Of a stretch of 15,702 bases of DNA, positions 8,206 through 13,450 are shown piece after piece. The translations under genes and the position numbers were made by a program. Each line of letters opens with the position of its first letter. The stretch's first letter is position 1. Origin of the DNA: Blastocatellia bacterium (lineage in GTDB: Bacteria; Acidobacteriota; Blastocatellia; Chloracidobacteriales; JADJPF01). Below the pieces are notes generated by a model, which ran no database searches, was not told the DNA's origin, and saw only the letters and a list, made by a program, of their open reading frames with translations. The stretch lies in contig JAEUQL010000024.1 of assembly GCA_016789295.1 (NCBI GenBank), forward strand, positions 1-15,702. The letters are read 5' to 3'.

Positions 8206-8913
8206 CTAAGCCAAGATTCCACCCATTCTATAAATGATATAAGCTATAGCAAGAAACCCAGTAGCTTTGTCTACGTATATCTCCATCTGTATCTTCTTGC
8301 TCTTTGCTGCAGGACGATTCAAAAGTGCTGAATTTGCAGACATGGGCTTGGAAAGTTTATCATATTTCCTCTTCCACTCGTTGGCTGCAGAATAGAAAGC
8401 CCGCACTAGACTTTCAAAATCTAGACCATTGAGACCTTTTAACTCACTGTTGAGGCATAAAAATACTGTAGTCCCTGCACTGTTTAATGATAGGAAAGTT
8501 CCGTCTTCTGATCCCGGTTGGTTGTTGATGTACTCTTTTACTGACCCTGGGATGCCTTCAGTTTTTTTATCAATGATTGTGTAGAAGCAGAGGGTTCCAT
8601 CTTGGGAAAGTTCCATAGTCAACTGTACACTATCATCTGCTTCTCCAAGCATCAAAGAACATCGGTTCTGGTCGAGTTCGAGATCGGGAATGCCTATCGA
8701 TTCACCAAAATCTTTGAGAAGGTTGCTAAATAGCTGTAGTGCATTGCTGTTGCTACTTCTGGAGTTTTGCTGTTGATTTTGTGATTGTTGCGAAACTGGG
8801 TTGCCTACTCGACCGAGTCCAGCAAATGTAGAGGTTGAAGTAGTTGTGGTTGTCGATTTGCTAGGCTCCCTCAAAGTTGAGGTATTATTAGAGACTTCCC
8901 TTAAAGATGACAT
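8206..8913 (-). CDS. CesT-like (type III secretion chaperone-fold) protein with N- and C-terminal extensions
   Basis: The 235-residue protein starts at an ATG with GGGAG 7 bases upstream. Residues 1-58 are low complexity (Ser, Thr, Gln, Asn), with a run of T/S at 20-29 and a repeated S/TLRE element at 3-6 and 13-16. Residues 59-187 follow the order of the CesT/Tir chaperone family: an opening helix LFSNLLKDFGESIGIPDLEL, strands with CSLMLGEADDSVQLTMEL and GTLCFYTIID, then FLSLNSAGTTVFLCLNSEL, and a closing helix LDFESLVRAFYSAANEWKRKY. These chaperones are usually about 130-170 residues and bind the N-terminal part of one secreted protein. The extra C-terminal part (188-235) ends in a hydrophobic stretch, GFLAIAYIIYRMGGILA, not usual for the family. 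The family call is by pattern, not by search. It is first in a two-gene operon with the helical protein. No other secretion gene is in view, so an export role is a hypothesis. Confidence 0.55.
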   Translation of the reverse strand: MSSLREVSNNTSTLREPSKSTTTTTSTSTFAGLGRVGNPVSQQSQNQQQNSRSSNSNALQLFSNLLKDFGESIGIPDLELDQNRCSLMLGEADDSVQLTMELSQDGTLCFYTIIDKKTEGIPGSVKEYINNQPGSEDGTFLSLNSAGTTVFLCLNSELKGLNGLDFESLVRAFYSAANEWKRKYDKLSKPMSANSALLNRPAAKSKKIQMEIYVDKATGFLAIAYIIYRMGGILA

Positions 8914-8982
8914 AGGTCTACTCCCAAACTAGCTATGTTAGCTTGCTTCAGACTTGGCTCTAAAATTTTCAAAATTTAGCCG

Positions 8983-8991
8983 ATTATAGCA
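8983..8991 (-). promoter_or_regulatory. Extended -10 promoter of the CesT-like operon
   Basis: On the minus strand the sequence reads TGC-TATAAT, a perfect -10 hexamer with the extended TGn element. A TTGTAC lies 19 bases upstream as a poor -35, which an extended -10 promoter can tolerate. Transcription would begin near 8976, leaving a leader of about 63 bases before the ATG at 8913. Confidence 0.6.
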
Positions 8992-9010
8992 CAGGATGTT
9001 CTGTGCTGTA
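8985..9010. repeat. Palindrome overlapping the -10 element (candidate operator)
   Basis: The inverted repeat AGCACAG-N6-CTGTGCT (8988-9007) is perfect over 7 bp and extends to 10 positions per arm (8985-8994 with 9001-9010) with one G-T pair. One arm covers most of the TATAAT of the operon promoter and the rest fills the spacer, the usual place for a repressor operator. It could also form an RNA hairpin on transcripts arriving from the upstream gene, but no T run follows. Confidence 0.5.
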
Positions 9011-9020
9011 CAAGAAGCCT

Positions 9021-9041
9021 GGAGTACCAGAACGGTACTCC
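9021..9041. repeat. Second perfect palindrome, GGAGTACC-N5-GGTACTCC
   Basis: A perfect 8-bp inverted repeat with a 5-base loop lies about 33 bp, centre to centre, from the promoter-overlapping palindrome and about 40 bases after the stop of the upstream minus-strand gene. On the minus strand it is followed by AGGCTTCTTG rather than a T run, so it is not a standard intrinsic terminator. It could be a factor-dependent terminator, an mRNA 3'-end stabiliser or a second operator. Confidence 0.45.
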
Positions 9042-9080
9042 AAGTATCTATGCAAGCTTTGTAAGCTCTAATGACAGGTT

Positions 9081-10262
9081 TTATAAAGAGCTTGATAGGA
9101 AGTAGTCTCTTATCTTGCCTTTTGCCTTTATTCCAGGCATTTCTGTTGTGTTCATCAGCTCAACGTCGGAGAGCTTAAAGCCTGCCTTCTCGCCTGACTG
9201 ATTTATCAACTCTTTAGCAAAATGGAGTGTGAGAATATGTGAACCTGGAGAAAGCTCTTTAGCATCTTGTGCCCAGGCTATAGGCTCACCATTAGAAGTT
9301 AGAAGGTTGCCTTTCAGGTAATAGCGTCCCGTGGCAGAAACTTCTACAGAAACTTCTACATTCAAGTCTGTTGCTGTGAGTTCTTCCTTAACTACACCCA
9401 GCAGTCTTGCATTTGACTTCCCACTGATAACTTCAATGCTTCCTGTACGAGCTAGTTGTAAGCCACTCTTTGTATGTCCATTGGCCTCTACAATAAATGT
9501 CGTAATTGTGTCAAGTTTTGATGTATTTACCTTTGCTGAATAGAGTCCAGGCTCTGATTCAAACATCTGCACTCTCTTTTTACCTTTGTCACCTTTGATT
9601 TTGATTTTGAGCTGAGCACCAGTGACATAACCTGCATCGTCTGAAAGTCGTGCATAGACAGTTATGGGTTGGTCTTTGTCTACACCATTTTCTGATGTCC
9701 ACACGGTCATCACAGGGCCACCTTCATCATTCACAAGGATGTCTATTGTGCCAGAACCTTGTTTTACATTGAGTAGGTAGTTGCCAGGCAACATCTTCTG
9801 TTTCTCGTTGATAAACATTACACCCTTGCGACCGCGACCATTCACCAACTTACTCATCTCATTATCACTTATAGACTCGTTCTTGGAGTATGGGTTGACT
9901 TTGAGGTCTGAGCCGTTTGGGTCTGTTATGGCAACATCTAAACTTGCATCGGTTTCAGACAGAACAGCAATCTTTGCCTTCTCACTGGTGACTGGTAGAG
10001 TAACAGAAGAAGCTTCTACCTGTTCAAGAACATAAAAACTTGATCTTGTAGTAACAATTTCTGTTTCTTTGACAAGAGTTTCTTTAGTCAAACGCCCTGT
10101 ATCTGTACGATCTATAGGTTGTTTGGCTAACCTTTCAGCTTCAAGTTCTGGAATAGGTTTTACTTGCATTTTATCAGGTGTACTGTTTTGAGCCTGCTTT
10201 GTAAATGTAAACATTACTGCAAAAACTACTGCTATAGCGAGTAGAAATCCTAACTTTTTCAT
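9081..10262 (-). CDS. Membrane-anchored beta-rich protein (DUF4785-like)
   Basis: The 393-residue protein has KK followed by one hydrophobic segment (about 4-18) with no clear cleavage site, so it is probably anchored in the inner membrane facing the periplasm. A polar linker (about 20-70, rich in K, E, T) leads to beta-rich regions that look like Ig or macroglobulin-type domains: one around 85-180 ending LPGNYLLNVKQGSGTIDILV, one around 185-280 (DQPITVYARLSD, FESEPGLYSAKV), and a C-terminal one around 285-385 (TGRYYLKGNLL, LSPGSHILTLHF, LSDVELMN). This arrangement resembles the DUF4785 family; I hold that loosely. I chose the ATG at 10262, which has GAGGAG 9 bases upstream; the in-frame TTG at 10271 abuts that motif and is unlikely. 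The hydrolase gene ends 26 bases upstream, so they form an operon, suggesting a helper, anchor or regulator of that enzyme. Confidence 0.6.
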   Translation of the reverse strand: MKKLGFLLAIAVVFAVMFTFTKQAQNSTPDKMQVKPIPELEAERLAKQPIDRTDTGRLTKETLVKETEIVTTRSSFYVLEQVEASSVTLPVTSEKAKIAVLSETDASLDVAITDPNGSDLKVNPYSKNESISDNEMSKLVNGRGRKGVMFINEKQKMLPGNYLLNVKQGSGTIDILVNDEGGPVMTVWTSENGVDKDQPITVYARLSDDAGYVTGAQLKIKIKGDKGKKRVQMFESEPGLYSAKVNTSKLDTITTFIVEANGHTKSGLQLARTGSIEVISGKSNARLLGVVKEELTATDLNVEVSVEVSATGRYYLKGNLLTSNGEPIAWAQDAKELSPGSHILTLHFAKELINQSGEKAGFKLSDVELMNTTEMPGIKAKGKIRDYFLSSSL

Positions 10263-10288
10263 CTTTGTCAACTCCTCTTCTTATTTTT

Positions 10289-11158
10289 CTACCAGCCGTA
10301 TTGGCCAATAATGTTGCCTATGTAACCAGGATCATCATTATGTCTGTTATGATCATGGTTGGCTGTGGTGTTAAACCAATCACCACCAGGTGCTCCGGGG
10401 AAGTGGGCACTACCTATGGAGACAAGACCATCAGTTGCACCATTAAATGAAACTAGGAGGTCTACTGCTCCAAGACCTAGATCATTTAAGTGATATATGT
10501 GGTTGACAGTTTCTGTACCTGCTACAGTGTAGAAAGCTTTGGTTCTTAGGCTATCACGTAACCAGTTCTGGCTTGCATAGGTTAGGTGTGCTGTAGTTAA
10601 AACTTTAGAAGAATTAGAGTTGTTATCTACTAGAGCAACTATCCAAGATGTAAATGCGCTGTTGGAAAGTGTGGCTCCAACGTCCGCAACCTCACTGCCA
10701 GAGTGTGGAGATGCAAGTGTAATGACATGGCTGGTTGCAGATGCAATACGTGCGAAGTTTGCCCCTCTGTAGTTATAGTATGGGGAAGAAGTTGTGCTGT
10801 TGCAGAGAATGAAGCGCATCTGTATACCACCATAGGAATGGCATACAAAGACAAGACGCTCGTTTGGAAAACTGTTCAAGTAGTTGTTGATCTGTCCGGC
10901 TATGTCAGAACTGACATCCCAATAATATTGACTACCATCGTAAGAGACAACCAGAGATTTTGCTTGATAGTTTCTCGTAGCCGCTCGGATCATATCAGTA
11001 GTCCAGTATTCATTGGTTACATTGGCAACAGTATCTTTTCCAGAGCCTTTGCCATGAACAAACACCAGCGTAACTGCTTCAGCTATGTTTGCTCCAAAAA
11101 TAAAGAAAGAGAGAAATAGAATGGTTGCTGTTAGATGCTTGCTCAACTTAGAAAGCAT
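10289..11158 (-). CDS. Secreted lipase-like alpha/beta hydrolase
   Basis: The 289-residue protein begins with a Sec signal peptide (residues 1-28, ending NIAEA). The mature part opens with the strand and oxyanion loop VTLVFVHGKGSG (29-40). The nucleophile elbow is CHSYGG (106-111) with S108, where most lipases have GHSxGG. A DGLVS segment (D243) and a His cluster HDHNRH (268-273) are candidates for the acid and the general base. The segment ITLASPHSGSEVAD (146-159) is the lipase-type ASPHxG loop seen in triacylglycerol lipases and related esterases. A strong GGAGG lies 6 bases before the ATG. It is first in an operon with the membrane-anchored beta-rich protein, 26 bases downstream. It is likely an extracytoplasmic esterase or lipase; the substrate cannot be read from the sequence. 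Confidence 0.75.
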   Translation of the reverse strand: MLSKLSKHLTATILFLSFFIFGANIAEAVTLVFVHGKGSGKDTVANVTNEYWTTDMIRAATRNYQAKSLVVSYDGSQYYWDVSSDIAGQINNYLNSFPNERLVFVCHSYGGIQMRFILCNSTTSSPYYNYRGANFARIASATSHVITLASPHSGSEVADVGATLSNSAFTSWIVALVDNNSNSSKVLTTAHLTYASQNWLRDSLRTKAFYTVAGTETVNHIYHLNDLGLGAVDLLVSFNGATDGLVSIGSAHFPGAPGGDWFNTTANHDHNRHNDDPGYIGNIIGQYGW

Positions 11159-11496
11159 TTTAGTCCTCCGTGGGTCGTACCCATTTTTCTATTGAGTTGT
11201 TTTTTGGATTTTTTCTATATCGAGAGTACCAGATAGGACTAGCAAATCTTGTTCCTTTTGTTTTTTACATAGGTGTTAATAGTAGTCGCTTGATGGATTA
11301 AGTCTTTCAAATAGAAGAGGTTGTGGGATTTTTTCTCTGTTTTCTTTTGAAAGCTTTTAAAAGATAGCTACTGTATACTAGATATACAGTAGCTACAGAA
11401 TTTTTGAACCTAGTGAGTATAAAATCTTGTAAACAAATACTTTACTGCTTGTAAAATATTTTGTCTGTGTAGTTAAGTAAGTTGACAGTAGATCCT
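11159..11496. other. Non-coding interval between the hydrolase and nucleotidase operons
   Basis: This 338-base AT-rich stretch lies between two minus-strand operons and contains no convincing gene. It holds the 13-bp inverted repeat at 11365-11395, a copy of GGATTTTTTCT at 11206-11216 and another at 11326-11336, and a small TGGGT-CGT-ACCCA hairpin (11171-11183) just before the hydrolase ribosome site. I could not find a well-spaced -35/-10 pair for the hydrolase operon, although its promoter should lie here. Confidence 0.6.
11365..11395 (-). terminator. 13-bp perfect inverted repeat, probable terminator hairpin
   Basis: TAGCTACTGTATA (11365-11377) is the exact reverse complement of TATACAGTAGCTA (11383-11395), separated by CTAGA. 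It lies about 100 bases past the stop of the metallophosphoesterase gene. Read on the minus strand the stem is followed by TCTTTTAAAAG, a short T-rich tract; on the plus strand by CAGAATTTTTG. Either could serve intrinsic termination, although the stem is AT-rich. A protein-binding site is the alternative. Confidence 0.45.
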
Positions 11497-12429
11497 TTAT
11501 GCTGTCTCGCCAAGGGTTATCACATTACTGCTATAGCTTACAAGCTGTTTTGAAGAGAAGGTAAAGTCAACCCTTCCGACGTTTATGCCTGCATAGCCAA
11601 CCTGAAAGATAAGTGTCTGCTGTCCATTTTCGTGTTTGACTACTTCAGGTTGTTTCATAAAGGAGTGTGTATGTCCACCTACTATCAGGTCTATTCCTGG
11701 AACTGCTGCTGCAAGATTCACATCTGAAGGCAGAGAAGGTTCTTTTTCATACTTCAACCCAAGATGTGATAGGCAGACTACTAGATCGACCTTTCTCTGT
11801 TTGCGTAGGTAAGCGGCCATCTTCTTTGCACTCTCGATAGGATCTAAGTACTTAACCCCAACGTGATTTTGAGGTACAACTAAGCCATCAAAATTGATTC
11901 CCAAGCCAAATAGACCTACTCTGATTCCTGAAAGGTTCTTAATTGTGTAAGACTTGACATATCTCTTCAAAGGTGAGCGGCTAACATCATAGTTTGCGGA
12001 GACAACATCAAATTTGGCGAACCGAAGTGCCTTAACGAGACTGTTCACTCCAATGTCGAAGTCATGATTTCCAAGCGTTATCACATCATAACCAACTGCT
12101 GACATTGCCTTTACTTCAACTTCACCGCGATAGAAATTGAAATATGGTGTTCCTTGAAAAAAGTCGCCTGCATCAACCATCAAAGTGTTTGGGTTTTCGG
12201 CTCTCACAGCTTTGACATAAGTTGCTCGTCTTGCAACTCCACCAAGACCGGCATTTCTTGTGCCAGCAGCGAAAGGCTCTATTTGCGAGTGTGTATCATT
12301 TGTATGTAGAATAGTTATAGTCTGTGGCTCAGAATTTGGTACTAATGCTTCTGCTATGTTAGAACCGGTAGTTGCAATGACAGCAGAAGAAAAAAGACTC
12401 TTGATAAAATCCCTGCGGTTAAAGCTCAT
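11497..12429 (-). CDS. Tat-exported 5'-nucleotidase catalytic subunit (UshA N-domain-like metallophosphoesterase)
   Basis: The 310-residue protein carries a twin-arginine signal, NRRDFIKSLF (4-13), then a hydrophobic stretch to about 28. The two-metal phosphoesterase motifs are all present: LHTNDTHSQ (D45, H47), DAGDFFQG (D86), GNHDFD (N121, H122), LSHLG (H222) and GGHTHS (H253, H255). It matches the N-terminal catalytic domain of UshA-type 5'-nucleotidases and stops where the C-terminal substrate-binding domain would begin; that domain is encoded by the gene immediately upstream. The start ATG overlaps the upstream TGA (ATGA), with GAGGT 7 bases before, so translation is coupled. Tat export implies folding, probably with metals loaded, in the cytoplasm. 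It is expected to hydrolyse nucleotides in the periplasm; alone it may act on other phosphoesters. Confidence 0.85.
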   Translation of the reverse strand: MSFNRRDFIKSLFSSAVIATTGSNIAEALVPNSEPQTITILHTNDTHSQIEPFAAGTRNAGLGGVARRATYVKAVRAENPNTLMVDAGDFFQGTPYFNFYRGEVEVKAMSAVGYDVITLGNHDFDIGVNSLVKALRFAKFDVVSANYDVSRSPLKRYVKSYTIKNLSGIRVGLFGLGINFDGLVVPQNHVGVKYLDPIESAKKMAAYLRKQRKVDLVVCLSHLGLKYEKEPSLPSDVNLAAAVPGIDLIVGGHTHSFMKQPEVVKHENGQQTLIFQVGYAGINVGRVDFTFSSKQLVSYSSNVITLGETA

Positions 12430-13274
12430 TTATCGACCTCGACTCTTGCTTTCTCAGGAGCAACGATCTCTCTTCCTGCAGCTTGTTCACTTTTTATATA
12501 GTCAATTATTGCATCGCGAAGTAGGACACCTGTTTTGCTATAGTTTTTGCCACGCCTGAGTAGTGGATAGTCACCACCACCACTGTAGAGGTAATCTGTT
12601 ATTGCCATTGTATATAGGTGGTTTGGATCTATCTGATTTCCTCCAACAGTTGCACTTACAAACTTTCCTTCTGCATATTTCAATTCTGCACCTGAAATGG
12701 CTGCACCAAAACCTACAATATTAGGAGCCATACTTTCAAATAGAGCTATTAAATCTGATCCAGTTAGTTCTATAGTTGTTATCTCATTATCAAAAGGCAT
12801 CAATTGAAATATCGTTCCAATAGTGATATCACCAGCAGGTATTTCAGCACGTATTCCACCATTGTTTTGAAAGCCCATGTCGATCTTTTTTCGTGTAGCT
12901 TTTGTAGCTGCATCTCTGATTATGTCAGTCATCAGACGACCAAGCTTACCTGCTGCAGGTCCTTCTTTATTTATAGTCTCTTTCGTATGTCCTATAACAG
13001 TATTCATCTTCAGACGAACATTCTCTGAATAAGGTTTTATCATATCAAGTAAGCTAGAATCTTCTGCAAAATCACTACCAATCTGTTGGAACTTGGAGCT
13101 TGATTCGTAATTGAAAGCAGCTCGATGTCTATGTTTGGCTTTTTTGATAGTTCTTGTAGCTTTGGGTTTTTCAGTCTTCGCTACACTTGCTTGTTGTGCA
13201 AAAGTAGCTGGAGATAAAAACATCAGCAGAAGAAAAACTTTCCCAAAAATTAAAAGATTTACAGTCTTATTCAT
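12426..13274 (-). CDS. 5'-nucleotidase C-terminal (substrate-binding) domain protein, Sec-exported
   Basis: The 282-residue protein has a Sec signal peptide (to about A26, ending SPATFA), then a basic linker with KKAKHRHR. The rest is the 5'-nucleotidase C-terminal domain: FQNNGGIRAEIPAGDIT (the NGGIR block at about 137-142 contacts substrate in UshA relatives), PFDNEITTIELTG, and the YLYSGGGDYP segment near 232-237. This domain normally follows the catalytic one in a single chain; here it is a separate gene placed first. Its TGA overlaps the ATG of the catalytic gene by four bases. I used the ATG at 13274; an in-frame GTG at 13286 would add MPKA and lies 12 bases after a GAGG, so the choice is uncertain. 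A well-formed promoter lies 80-110 bases upstream. It probably assembles with the downstream subunit to give a complete nucleotidase. Confidence 0.85.
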   Translation of the reverse strand: MNKTVNLLIFGKVFLLLMFLSPATFAQQASVAKTEKPKATRTIKKAKHRHRAAFNYESSSKFQQIGSDFAEDSSLLDMIKPYSENVRLKMNTVIGHTKETINKEGPAAGKLGRLMTDIIRDAATKATRKKIDMGFQNNGGIRAEIPAGDITIGTIFQLMPFDNEITTIELTGSDLIALFESMAPNIVGFGAAISGAELKYAEGKFVSATVGGNQIDPNHLYTMAITDYLYSGGGDYPLLRRGKNYSKTGVLLRDAIIDYIKSEQAAGREIVAPEKARVEVDK

Positions 13275-13352
13275 CGCTTTTGGCACTTTTAAGATGAACC
13301 TCTAGAGTTGCTTGCTTAAGGTATGCGTTCTAATCTACACCAGGAAAGGCGA

Positions 13353-13381
13353 TTTATAACATAAAATTAGTGTTAATTCAA
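13353..13381 (-). promoter_or_regulatory. Promoter of the split 5'-nucleotidase operon
   Basis: On the minus strand TTGAAT (13376-13381) and TATAAA (13353-13358) are separated by exactly 17 bases, a good sigma70-type arrangement. Transcription would begin near 13346, giving a leader of about 70 bases to the ATG at 13274. Confidence 0.55.
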
Positions 13382-13404
13382 AGGTGGTGGTCGATTTTTA
13401 TAGT
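13377..13404 (+). promoter_or_regulatory. Possible promoter of the PafA-like gene
   Basis: TTCAAA (13377-13382) and TATAGT (13399-13404) are 16 bases apart. The -35 is poor. If real, its -35 overlaps that of the divergent nucleotidase promoter, and the leader would be about 40 bases. A TAGAAT at 13404-13409 is an alternative -10 but then the spacer is too long. Confidence 0.3.
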
Positions 13405-13450
13405 AGAATAACTGCTGGCACTCTACTAAAAATCTCAAGGAATTTTATTG

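Noticed and set aside
8988..9007. CRP-type operator (TGTGA-N6-TCACA)
   Set aside because: The arms read AGCACAG and CTGTGCT; the outer bases and order do not match the CRP consensus, so it is only called a generic palindrome.
10703..11119. Plus-strand open frame of 138 codons
   Set aside because: It is antisense to the signal peptide and core motifs of the hydrolase gene, has no recognisable domain and a Cys-rich composition typical of a shadow frame.
11365..11395. LexA/SOS box, because the arms contain TACTGTATA and TATACAGTA
   Set aside because: The E. coli-type box is CTGT-N8-ACAG; here the half-sites are CTGT-N11-ACAG, the wrong spacing, and no SOS gene is adjacent.
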